Source of the DNA: JAYVSZ01 sp043774925
GTDB lineage: Bacteria; Pseudomonadota; Gammaproteobacteria; Burkholderiales; Methylophilaceae
Length of the DNA stretch: 18,521 nt
Direction of reading: 5' to 3'
NCBI GenBank assembly: GCA_043774925.1
Contig: JAYVSZ010000053.1
Coordinates: forward strand, 1 to 18,521
This document shows positions 5,518-13,549 of the stretch, one piece after another; position 1 is the first letter of the stretch, and every line of letters begins with the position of its first letter. Made by a program: the position numbers and the translations under genes. The notes under the pieces were generated by a model that ran no database searches, was not told the DNA's origin, and saw only the letters and a program-made list of their open reading frames with translations.

Positions 5518-7692
5518 TTAGGTCATTGATTCTAAACGATTACCTGCTGCTTGATGTCGCAGAATATCAAACGCTTTTTCTGCAATCACGCTACCTGCTT
5601 CAATCGGCAGCAAGCCACCCGCGTAGATATTTGATATTACGCTGTATTCGTAACGAATATCGTTATTGCCACTAAATAGCGCGGCAGTTTTTTGTGTTTC
5701 TTCATCTAACATATAGGCAAAATACGCCGATAAACTGCGCGATGCCAACGCATCACCGCCTGGACGCTCGCCAATAAGTAAAATAGTAAGTTTATTTTGC
5801 AACACTTGGTTGATTGATTCCGCCAATTTTACACGCCCAAGCGGCGCCAATATGGGCTGACCAATTTTCAAATCTCGGCTATTGAGGCCATCGAGCAGTA
5901 CAGGCAATAAATCTGGGATATTGTGATGCACGGCCTCCGCACTCAAACCGTCAGAAACCACAATTTGCACGTCATTGTTTTCAATGGTTAATTTTTCTAT
6001 GCCTGACAATTTTGCACCAAGCTCAGGGTTATTTAGATGTGCGTGCTTATCGGTGGCGGCAGTTTGCAAGGTTCTAAATTTTATATCGCCTAATTCTTTA
6101 ATACGTAAATCTGCGTAAATCGCCTCGCGGCCAATCGCTTGGTTGGCTTTGAGCGTGCGAGACACGCTGTTTGCAGGTCGCGGTCCAGCATTTTTGCCAC
6201 CGTAGTAAGCAGGCACGGCTTCTTTCAAGCGCTGAAATTCAGCATCACTTTCGCAAAAAATTTGCGGCTTGCCCCAGTTTGCGCCACGCGACACATTACT
6301 CTCGGCGTCTTCCGCAAAAATGCCACGCTGTACAGCCCAAGCTAAGTATTCTGGTGCGGGTTTTAAATTTTGTGTTTCGCGAAGTGTTTGGTCATCGTTG
6401 CCGCTGGTATCAAAATACGCCAGCATGCGGTCTGTACCTAAATACACATCCATAAAAAAGTTCGCACCTGCGGCGGTAAGTAACTGAGTCGCCATTTGCT
6501 GGCCTTCTATCGTCACTTGCGAATGAAGCGTGTAGCAGGGTGCCATGCCCATCGGCAATCCCATCAGCTTGCCCATCAAGTGATCTTGCAGATTAGAAAA
6601 AATCATTTCATGGTTGTCATAATGCGTCTCCGGACCAATAAAACCAGTCACGTTATTCACCATCAGCGGCGAATAGCGGCGCGCAAGGCCGTAACATAAG
6701 GCTTCTGTCGTTGTCATGTCCATGCCGTCATGCTTGTTGTAGCTATATTCGCTACCTTGACCTGTTTCGAAGTACATAAAATTTTCTGCAGTTTTATGTA
6801 GTGCGCCGCGTGTTTGCATGATGTTATAGGCGTGATCAAGTAGCTCTACCGTGACATCGAACTCGTCAGTGAGCGTGGATTCCGTACCCGCCAAGCTTTG
6901 AAATAGCACTTCCACTGGCGCGCCATCATCTAAACAGGCTAACTGCGTTTTAATATGCGATAGCACGCAAATCTGTGTCGGTGCACCAGTTTCGCGCCGC
7001 AGTTTGTCTAAATGTCGCAAGCAAGTGCCGATATTGGCGACCGTATCAATGGCGGGATTTAGGCCGATAATGGCATCGCCAGAACCCATGCTTAAGCCCG
7101 TATAAACCAAAAAACGCATGCCATTCAAATCATCAGTCGGGTGATTGGGCTGCAAGCGCGAGGAGAGCGTTCCCGCTAAACCTAATTGGGTTCTTGCTTT
7201 GGTGACAGTAATGCCTTTGAGTTTTTTTGCGAGCAAAATCAGTTCGTGCGTGTCGAGTAGTTTGGTCAGTGCCGCTACCATCACGCCCGTGAGCGCAGCG
7301 CCTATTTGTGCCATGCGCGTGCCACTTATATTGAGTAAATGGTTTTTCAGTTCACCAAGTGTTAAGTGTGAAATTTCGGCAAAAACCGCATGGTCAATGT
7401 CGTAGTTCACGCGCATGACGCTATCGATTTCGTTTTTGTGATTGGTCAGCGGGTTGTCGAAAAAATGCTGTAATGTTAAATCAGACAAAATAGCGCGCGC
7501 CGCTTCGCGCATGACTTCGTCATCCGCCGCAAGCTTGGCGTTACGATCGCCCGCTTTGCTAATATCTGCCGCGCCCAGCACGTGTTTTAAATCGCGAAAG
7601 ATGAAATTGCGGCCATGCAAAATGGCTGGGTAAGCGCATGGCGCTTGCACTTTTGGCAGTTTAATTTCGCTTAAATGAGATAGTTTTTTCAT
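5518..7692 (-). CDS. EutB-EutC fusion: divergent ethanolamine ammonia-lyase-like protein
   Basis: The single 724-residue chain has an EutB-like TIM-barrel domain (about 20-465), a linker (about 465-505) and an EutC-like domain (about 505-720). Retained EutB residues are Arg179 and Gln181 (RLQPN), Asn212 (GLNP), Glu309 (FETGQGS) and Phe351 (GFIGPE). Changed: the Asp that contacts the substrate amine in E. coli EutB (D362) is Ala384 in MGMAPCYTLH. The loop after it reads MDVYLG/MLAYFDTSGNDD instead of MGMPLG/MLNYQTTAFHD, with a new Asp415. The EutC part keeps VSDGLS (579-584), GERPG (641-645) and VISN (685-688), but the RPDMGRRL motif is degraded to NPELGAKL. The start overlaps the eutA stop by four bases (ATGA), implying translational coupling. 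Probably an AdoCbl ammonia- or water-eliminating lyase; substrate uncertain. Confidence 0.88.
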   Translation of the reverse strand: MKKLSHLSEIKLPKVQAPCAYPAILHGRNFIFRDLKHVLGAADISKAGDRNAKLAADDEVMREAARAILSDLTLQHFFDNPLTNHKNEIDSVMRVNYDIDHAVFAEISHLTLGELKNHLLNISGTRMAQIGAALTGVMVAALTKLLDTHELILLAKKLKGITVTKARTQLGLAGTLSSRLQPNHPTDDLNGMRFLVYTGLSMGSGDAIIGLNPAIDTVANIGTCLRHLDKLRRETGAPTQICVLSHIKTQLACLDDGAPVEVLFQSLAGTESTLTDEFDVTVELLDHAYNIMQTRGALHKTAENFMYFETGQGSEYSYNKHDGMDMTTTEALCYGLARRYSPLMVNNVTGFIGPETHYDNHEMIFSNLQDHLMGKLMGLPMGMAPCYTLHSQVTIEGQQMATQLLTAAGANFFMDVYLGTDRMLAYFDTSGNDDQTLRETQNLKPAPEYLAWAVQRGIFAEDAESNVSRGANWGKPQIFCESDAEFQRLKEAVPAYYGGKNAGPRPANSVSRTLKANQAIGREAIYADLRIKELGDIKFRTLQTAATDKHAHLNNPELGAKLSGIEKLTIENNDVQIVVSDGLSAEAVHHNIPDLLPVLLDGLNSRDLKIGQPILAPLGRVKLAESINQVLQNKLTILLIGERPGGDALASRSLSAYFAYMLDEETQKTAALFSGNNDIRYEYSVISNIYAGGLLPIEAGSVIAEKAFDILRHQAAGNRLESMT

Positions 7693-9089
7693 GATGAATA
7701 CATGCCGTAAAACGAAACTGGCACAACGCCTTGTTGCATTTTGCCTAAGTTCACAAAGTGTGCGTCACGCGTGGCAATTTCGTCAATTACAATTAATTGT
7801 ATGCCTAAATTTCCCCAATTTGTAATGTAGTTGCCTAAAGTTTTACCCAAATTACCTTCTATCAGCAAAACCAGTGGTTTTTTAAAATGACTTGCGGCCA
7901 TTTCAGCAGAAAGCATGCGCGCAAAAGCGCGGATTTGCTGCAAGTTTTGCGGTAATTGCGTCATTTGCAAGCAAGCGCCAGTCGCACGCGTAGCGGCAAG
8001 CCTTAGCGCCTGTTGCCAATCTTGTTTAGGCGCATCAAACGCTAATTTTGCCAAAATTGGCAGATCGTGCAAAGGCAGTAAATTCGAGCTTGGCAGGTAA
8101 ATGCTGCTGCCAGAAACTTCTGTACTATTGAGCGCCAAGCCAACCACTGTGGCACGGCCTTGGTTTTCTGGCACGTGCGATTTTAAATCAGCAGATAAAA
8201 CGGGTGAAGCGACGATAGCTTGCGCTAAATCAATACCAAAATCGCCAAAGTAAGTCGTCGTTGGCGCAGCTACACCTGCCGCAAGTTGATACACAAGTTC
8301 GCCCACACCGCCAGAAAATGTAATTTTAGTTGCTGCTCTGGAAGGCAATAGGCATGCGGCTTGCAGGTGCATGCTTGCGATGGAAGAATCAAAAAAAGCT
8401 TGATTGTTTTGCACAATCGCCTCTAAAGCATGCACGTAAAAACCTATCAATTGCGCACGTTCTTTTTCATTAAGCGTTTCGCCGATGGTTTTTTGACTGG
8501 TGAAGTTTTCTAAAAGCGCTTGGCCGTATTTTGAGATTTCGCGTAATTGGTAGCTGCCAGGCATAAATTGAAAATGTCGCGCGCCAATAAAATGGCAGCC
8601 AGTCGCTATTACATTGCCGTTTTCGCCCAACGCGCTATTGGTTGTGCCGCCGCCAATATCGAGATTTAATATCGGTGTTTCAGCATGAAAGCGGCTTAAA
8701 GCTGCGCAGCTGCCCATAAAAGCCAGCCAAGATTCCAAATGTGGGTCATCCGCCGCGACTATGCTGATGCTGGGAATTTGTTTGGTGATGCATTGACGAA
8801 TGATTTCACTATTCGTTTTTTGTGCGGCAAGTCCAGTAATAATGGCGCTAGCAGCAAACAATTCTGCAACCTTTATTTCACTTTCATCTAGCCATGTTTG
8901 AATGAGCTTGGCGATTTCATTGGCATCGATATGATTGCCTACGAATGGCGTAAATACTGGTGTGGCGCGGTAGATAATTTGAGGTGCGCTGGCTTTTTTT
9001 GTGCTTGAAATCGCTTTTCTTGCGATTAACGCGCTACAAGTAGTTGAGCCAAAATCTAGCCCCAGTAACAGGGTACGATTTTGGCTCAT
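7689..9089 (-). CDS. eutA: Ethanolamine ammonia-lyase reactivating factor EutA
   Basis: This ATP-dependent chaperone-like protein exchanges damaged cobalamin for fresh adenosylcobalamin on inactivated ethanolamine ammonia-lyase. The 466 residues match E. coli EutA (467). It has the actin/Hsp70-type nucleotide-binding signatures: phosphate-1 GLDFGSTTCSALIA (10-23), phosphate-2 LNLDIGGGTTNSALG (141-155) and adenosine motif FSGGVGE (258-264). It starts 25 bases after the permease stop with a weak ribosome site and overlaps the fused lyase gene by four bases. Only one reactivase is present for two lyases, and its coupling to the fused gene suggests it serves at least that one. The presence of EutA implies that the neighbouring lyases are active AdoCbl enzymes prone to suicide inactivation. 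Confidence 0.95.
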   Translation of the reverse strand: MSQNRTLLLGLDFGSTTCSALIARKAISSTKKASAPQIIYRATPVFTPFVGNHIDANEIAKLIQTWLDESEIKVAELFAASAIITGLAAQKTNSEIIRQCITKQIPSISIVAADDPHLESWLAFMGSCAALSRFHAETPILNLDIGGGTTNSALGENGNVIATGCHFIGARHFQFMPGSYQLREISKYGQALLENFTSQKTIGETLNEKERAQLIGFYVHALEAIVQNNQAFFDSSIASMHLQAACLLPSRAATKITFSGGVGELVYQLAAGVAAPTTTYFGDFGIDLAQAIVASPVLSADLKSHVPENQGRATVVGLALNSTEVSGSSIYLPSSNLLPLHDLPILAKLAFDAPKQDWQQALRLAATRATGACLQMTQLPQNLQQIRAFARMLSAEMAASHFKKPLVLLIEGNLGKTLGNYITNWGNLGIQLIVIDEIATRDAHFVNLGKMQQGVVPVSFYGMYSS

Positions 9090-9114
9090 TGTTGTGCTAC
9101 TTAAAGTAAATCGA

Positions 9115-10599
9115 TTATTTCATCGAATCAGCCATTTTTGGTGGGCCTTTGAAGCGTTTGCTTTCACCAAACACAAACCAGAATAATGTCATCACCACCA
9201 ACATTGCAATAGTTAAATAAAGCACTTTTTGGTTTGGGGGTTGTACGCCCACATAAGCCAGTATAGAGCCACCTAACACCGCCAAAGCAGCGATTGGTTT
9301 TGATAAACCGCCAAGATCAAATGGACCTTTGTGTTTCCATGTTTTGCCTTCCGCAAGCAAGCCTGCAGCAATTGGCATGACGTAGGAAATATACAAGAAT
9401 ACCGCGGAACCTGTGGCAAGTACAATAAATGCATCGCCATATAAACAGGCTGAAACAGCTAAAATGGCAGAAACCCAAGTCGCGTGAACAGGCGTTTTAG
9501 ATTTACCGTGTACTCTGCGTAAATATTTAGAACCTGGTAAACCACCATCGCGCGAAAATGCAAACATCATGCGTGAGCAAGAAGTTAAACAAGCCAAGCC
9601 GCAAAGGTAGTTCACTACAAAAATACCAATCGATAAAATGGTGCGTAAACCGTCTGGTAATTGATGTAATAGCGCATCAAAGAAGGTATAGCCATCTTTA
9701 ACGCCTTTGGCTAAATCGGGCATCACCAATACAAAGGTAGCGACCATAATGAAGCCAAAAATTACCGAGTAAAGCACTGCTTTGATAATGCCGCGTGGCA
9801 CAGTGTTAGCTGCATCACGTGTTTCTTCCGAGGTATGTGCCGATGCATCAAACCCGGTAATGGTGTAGCAAACGAGTAACAATCCGCTTAAAAAAGGCAA
9901 CAACATGCCTTCTTGTTTCGGCCATACGCTACCTTCAGTACCTGTGAAGTTGGTAAACGTAAATAGTTTGGAAATATCAATAGGTGTCGTGGTAAATGAA
10001 AGCAACGAAACTACGAGCGCAACGGTGATGATAAAAATTAAATAGCCAGACATGTCGGTAATTTTGGTGGTGAACTTTGGATAATACGCATTCAGAATGG
10101 CTTGTGATGCGGTAATTAACGCAATAAACCCAGTTTGAAAGGCATAACCCATGCTGTCCGGTGCTATGCCTAGCATCGGCGCGATGAGCGTTTTGAAGAA
10201 TGGATCGTACACGCCAAAATTAACTGACGCCACCACAAAAATTAGCCCAAGCAAGTTAAACCAAGCAGTGACCCAGCCATAGCCCTTGCCGCCAAGCGTT
10301 GAGCTCCAGTGATACAAGCCACCAGCAGTCGGATAAGACGATGCAATTTGTGCCATGGCCATCGCCACAATTAACGCGAACAAGCCGCCCACAGGCCAAC
10401 CAACACCTAGCGAAAAGCCGCCGCCCGCGCCTAAGCCCTGATTAAAGGCACTAATGCCGCCCGCTAAGATACAGATGATAGAAAAAGAAATCGCAAAATT
10501 AGAAAAGCCGCCCATGTGCCTATGCAGTTCTTGCTCATAGCCCATGCTCTTTAGATTCGCGGCGTCTGCATCTGCCGCACTTGTGTGCTGGTTACTCAT
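9115..10599 (-). CDS. APC-family amine/amino acid permease, probably ethanolamine uptake
   Basis: This is a 494-residue inner-membrane transporter with about 12 hydrophobic segments. The N-terminal consensus GGFSNFAISFSIICILAG (30-47) and the central FDASAHTSEETRDAANTVPRG (250-270) are typical of the amino acid/choline transporter branch of the APC superfamily. That branch includes GABA permeases and the yeast choline/ethanolamine permease Hnm1. It is the first gene of the eut run, with a good ribosome site (AAGGGG) and a 216-bp upstream region carrying a candidate promoter. Position makes ethanolamine the likely substrate, but GABA, choline or another amine is possible. It is not EutH, which belongs to a different family. 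Confidence 0.88.
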   Translation of the reverse strand: MSNQHTSAADADAANLKSMGYEQELHRHMGGFSNFAISFSIICILAGGISAFNQGLGAGGGFSLGVGWPVGGLFALIVAMAMAQIASSYPTAGGLYHWSSTLGGKGYGWVTAWFNLLGLIFVVASVNFGVYDPFFKTLIAPMLGIAPDSMGYAFQTGFIALITASQAILNAYYPKFTTKITDMSGYLIFIITVALVVSLLSFTTTPIDISKLFTFTNFTGTEGSVWPKQEGMLLPFLSGLLLVCYTITGFDASAHTSEETRDAANTVPRGIIKAVLYSVIFGFIMVATFVLVMPDLAKGVKDGYTFFDALLHQLPDGLRTILSIGIFVVNYLCGLACLTSCSRMMFAFSRDGGLPGSKYLRRVHGKSKTPVHATWVSAILAVSACLYGDAFIVLATGSAVFLYISYVMPIAAGLLAEGKTWKHKGPFDLGGLSKPIAALAVLGGSILAYVGVQPPNQKVLYLTIAMLVVMTLFWFVFGESKRFKGPPKMADSMK

Positions 10600-10675
10600 T
10601 TTATTACCCCTTATATTAACGAAATGAAAACTCTAGATTGCCCTTACTTTTTCTAAAAACACTTACAAAAAATTC

Positions 10676-10704
10676 ATCATGGACCTAGTGCGGTTAAAAA
10701 TCAA
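10676..10704 (-). promoter_or_regulatory. Candidate sigma70 promoter of the eut operon
   Basis: On the minus strand TTGATT (10704-10699) and CATGAT (10681-10676) are 17 bases apart. They lie in the 216-bp gap before the permease and would give a leader of about 70 bases. A direct repeat of GTTAAGG (10761-10755 and 10783-10777, 22 bases apart) lies upstream and could be an activator site. No cobalamin-riboswitch B12 box was recognised in the gap. Confidence 0.35.
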
Positions 10705-10815
10705 GCAACTGGTTTTTTATATTTTGATGATGTTTTTATTCATTATGCGACATGCCTTAACCTTATTGTGAATCCACCTTAACATTTTGCCTAAAAACGC
10801 CGTTAATCTGCCAAA

Positions 10816-12174
10816 TTACGTCGCTGTGAGCGCCTGCAGACAGGCATTAAACTCACCAAGTAGCTTATCGACATCAATAGTGGTGGTGGCAGGGCACACC
10901 AGTAGCATGTTATGAAAAGGCGTAATCAGCACGCCGCGATTGAGCAAATATAAATGAATCACATGCTCAAGCTCACTATCCAGTATTAATGCAGCTTCTG
11001 AGCCATTTTTTGGCGGTGTTTCGGTAAACTGAAACTCCACCCGAGCACCTACTTGCGTGACGCACCAAGGCAATTTGTGTTGCGCGATAATTTCACGCAA
11101 ACCGTTGGCAAGCGTATCTGTCAACTTAAACATGTGCGCAAAAGCGGCATCGGTCATCACGTGTTCTAGCGTGGCGCGCATGGCATTTATTGCCAGCATA
11201 TTCGCGGTGAGTGTGGTGCCAATACCACTATGCCCAGCAGGCGCATTCTGCTTGGCTTGCACGGCAGCGGCTGCAACATTAGCGCTCATGCCGTAAACCG
11301 CACATGGCACGCCGCCCGCCATTGGTTTGCCTACCACCAAGCAATCAGGCTGCAAGTGGTGCGCTTGCGTATAACCACCTGAGCCGGTGCTAATCGTGTG
11401 CGTTTCATCCAACACCAATAACGTACCCGCCTTACGGATAATTGCTTGCGCTTTTTCCCAATAATCCGCTTCTGGCAATACCATGCCAATATTCGTCATC
11501 ACTGGCTCAGCCAGCACGCAGGCCACGTCGCCGTCTTTCAGCGCATTTTCCAGCGCGGGCAAATCGTTAAATTCTATTACTTTGGTAAATTGTGTTAAAT
11601 CATAAACTTGGCCGAGCAAGCTATCTCTTTGTGTTGGTACGCTATCCACTAAATCCACAAATACGTCATCCACCGTGCCGTGATAACAACCATTAAAAAT
11701 TAAAATTTTATTACGCCCCGTGGTAGCGCGCGCCCAGCGGATAATAAATCTGTTTGCATCCGACGCGCTTAAAGCAAACTGCCAAAAATCTAGGCCAAAA
11801 CGTTTACTTAGCTCAGCCGCCACCCATGGCGCATCCTCAGTCGGCAGCATCGTGGTAAAGCCGCGCTGCGCTTGGCGCACTAGCGCATCTGCCACTGGTT
11901 TAGGCGAGTGGCCAAACATCGCACCAGTATCGCCTAAGCAAAAATCCACGTAGTCATGGCCATCAATATCAGTGAAATTTGCGCCTTGCGCACTTGCCAC
12001 GTACAAGCTAAACGGCGTAGACCAATCCGTCATCCAATGCAGCGGCACGCCAAACAGCATGTGCTGTGCAGCTTGCTTTGCCAGCGCTTGCGCACGCGGC
12101 ATTTTTGCGGCAAAGCTTGCGCGCTCTTGCGCAAATAGCCTGCGAGCCGCTTCTATATTGATGCCGTGTCTCAT
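10816..12174 (-). CDS. Class III (GSAM-like) PLP-dependent aminotransferase
   Basis: The 452-residue fold-type I PLP enzyme belongs to the class III aminotransferase group, nearer to glutamate-1-semialdehyde aminomutase-like members than to BauA. Visible residues are the YHG of the cofactor pocket (164-166), Asp256 in LDETHT (pyridine nitrogen) and Lys283 in VGKPMAGGVP (Schiff base). The usual GSEA/GTEA phosphate motif reads SASDAN (136-141), an unusual variant. It follows the GS-like ligase by 29 bases and is the last gene of its run, with weak ribosome signals. It could deaminate a diamine, amino alcohol or omega-amino acid and feed an aldehyde to a PatD or MmsA dehydrogenase. The substrate cannot be read from the sequence. 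Confidence 0.85.
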   Translation of the reverse strand: MRHGINIEAARRLFAQERASFAAKMPRAQALAKQAAQHMLFGVPLHWMTDWSTPFSLYVASAQGANFTDIDGHDYVDFCLGDTGAMFGHSPKPVADALVRQAQRGFTTMLPTEDAPWVAAELSKRFGLDFWQFALSASDANRFIIRWARATTGRNKILIFNGCYHGTVDDVFVDLVDSVPTQRDSLLGQVYDLTQFTKVIEFNDLPALENALKDGDVACVLAEPVMTNIGMVLPEADYWEKAQAIIRKAGTLLVLDETHTISTGSGGYTQAHHLQPDCLVVGKPMAGGVPCAVYGMSANVAAAAVQAKQNAPAGHSGIGTTLTANMLAINAMRATLEHVMTDAAFAHMFKLTDTLANGLREIIAQHKLPWCVTQVGARVEFQFTETPPKNGSEAALILDSELEHVIHLYLLNRGVLITPFHNMLLVCPATTTIDVDKLLGEFNACLQALTAT

Positions 12175-12203
12175 TTAATCGTAGATGCACTCAAAGAGCT
12201 TGC

Positions 12204-13541
12204 TCATGCTTGGTGGCCTAAATAACGCCTATCCCAGCTGCTTACTTCATTCATAAAATGCGCAAGTTCGATTTCTTTTACGTTTAGGAATGCGTCGATA
12301 AATATACCGCCAAATAGCGCACGCGCGTGTTGGCTATTTTTGAGCTGCACTAATGCGCTTTCTAAGCCATTGGCAATTTCGCGCGGGAACTCATAGCCAT
12401 CAGTATCATTAACAGGTGCGCGCGGTGTTAATTTTTCTTGCATACCTTTTAGTCCGCAAGCTAGCGAAACTGCCATCGCCAAATATGGATTGGCGTCGCT
12501 ACCCGCAAAGCGGTTCTCCACACGCCTTGCGGCGGGGCTGGAATGCGGCACACGCAAGCCAACCGTGCGGTTATCGTGCCCCCATTGCATATTGTATGGC
12601 GCTTGCGTGCCTGCCACATAACGCCGCCAAGAGTTTACGTAAGGCGCAATAAGCGGCATTAAATCGGCTAAATAAGTTTGCAATCCTGCAATGTAGGCGT
12701 AAAAATTCGGCGTGGCATTGCCTTTAGCGTCGCTAAAAATATTTTTGCCTTTTGCATCCACAATACTTTGGTGCAAATGCATGCTGCTGCCGTCGTAACC
12801 TGCCAAAGGCTTAGCCATAAACACCGCACTTAAGCCATGTTTGGCCGCAATTTCGCGCATGGCGTGCTTAAACAGCACCACATCATCCGCCAATTTTAGC
12901 GCGTCGCCATGCAGCAAATTAAGCTCAAACTGGTTGGGTGCCATCTCGTGCAACCAAGTATCGGTGAGGATGCCAAGCGCATCGTAGGCGGCTTGTAGCT
13001 CATTCCAAAAAGGGGCTAATTCTGCGGTGGAGTTTAAGCTGTAAGCCATTTGCCGCTCTTGCTCAATGCTACCGCCGCGCGTGGTGGGGTAGGTAAAACC
13101 ATTGGCTTCATTACCATCGCGCTTAAATAAATAAAACTCAATTTCTGGCGCGACGACTGGCTTCAATCCCAAATTTTCGTATTGCGCCAATATCTTTTTC
13201 AGCACATTTCTGGGCGCATGTTCTGATGGCGTACCATCAAAATTCATGCAATCGTGAATCACCCAAGCGCGCTCATGCGCCCACGGCAGTTGCTTCATGG
13301 TGGCATAATCTGGTTTTAAAATCGTGTCGTTATCAATCGCGCCAATCACGTGATCATCGCAATATTGGCCATTAATGGTTTGCAAAATCACCGCCCGCGC
13401 AATCCGCAGCTCATTGCCTTTTGCAAAATCGTGCGCACGCATTACTTTGCCGCGAAGCGTTGCGTTGATGGTGGGAAATACGCACTCCACTTCTTTGATT
13501 TTATTAGACTTTATAAAGTCGGCAGCTTGTTTTAATGCCAT
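12204..13541 (-). CDS. Glutamine synthetase-like gamma-glutamyl-amine ligase (PuuA type)
   Basis: The 445-residue member of the glutamine synthetase superfamily has metal/glutamate-binding motifs APEIEFYLF (131-139), NQFELN (203-208), GSSMHLHQS (251-259), NRTVGLRVP (324-332) and RVENRFAGSDANPYL (340-354). The N-terminal DGSS latch that carries the ammonium-handling Asp50 of true GlnA is absent; this part reads NATLRGKVMR. The adenylylation-site region was not recognised either. This pattern fits PuuA/GlnA3/GlnA4-type enzymes, which ligate glutamate to putrescine, polyamines or ethanolamine. It starts 8 bases after the PNPOx-like gene with AAGGT as ribosome site. The other Puu enzymes (PuuB, PuuD) are not in the window, so the amine and the fate of its product are inferred. 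Confidence 0.85.
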   Translation of the reverse strand: MALKQAADFIKSNKIKEVECVFPTINATLRGKVMRAHDFAKGNELRIARAVILQTINGQYCDDHVIGAIDNDTILKPDYATMKQLPWAHERAWVIHDCMNFDGTPSEHAPRNVLKKILAQYENLGLKPVVAPEIEFYLFKRDGNEANGFTYPTTRGGSIEQERQMAYSLNSTAELAPFWNELQAAYDALGILTDTWLHEMAPNQFELNLLHGDALKLADDVVLFKHAMREIAAKHGLSAVFMAKPLAGYDGSSMHLHQSIVDAKGKNIFSDAKGNATPNFYAYIAGLQTYLADLMPLIAPYVNSWRRYVAGTQAPYNMQWGHDNRTVGLRVPHSSPAARRVENRFAGSDANPYLAMAVSLACGLKGMQEKLTPRAPVNDTDGYEFPREIANGLESALVQLKNSQHARALFGGIFIDAFLNVKEIELAHFMNEVSSWDRRYLGHQA

Positions 13542-13549
13542 AAATTACC

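Noticed and set aside
10793..10810. TGGCA...GC sequence resembling a sigma54 promoter before the permease
   Set aside because: The -12 half reads CGGC instead of TTGC, and the site is almost 200 bases from the permease start, touching the previous gene's end.
10600..10815. Cobalamin riboswitch before the eut operon
   Set aside because: No B12-box-like conserved sequence or suitable multi-stem layout was recognised by eye; a covariance-model search would settle it.
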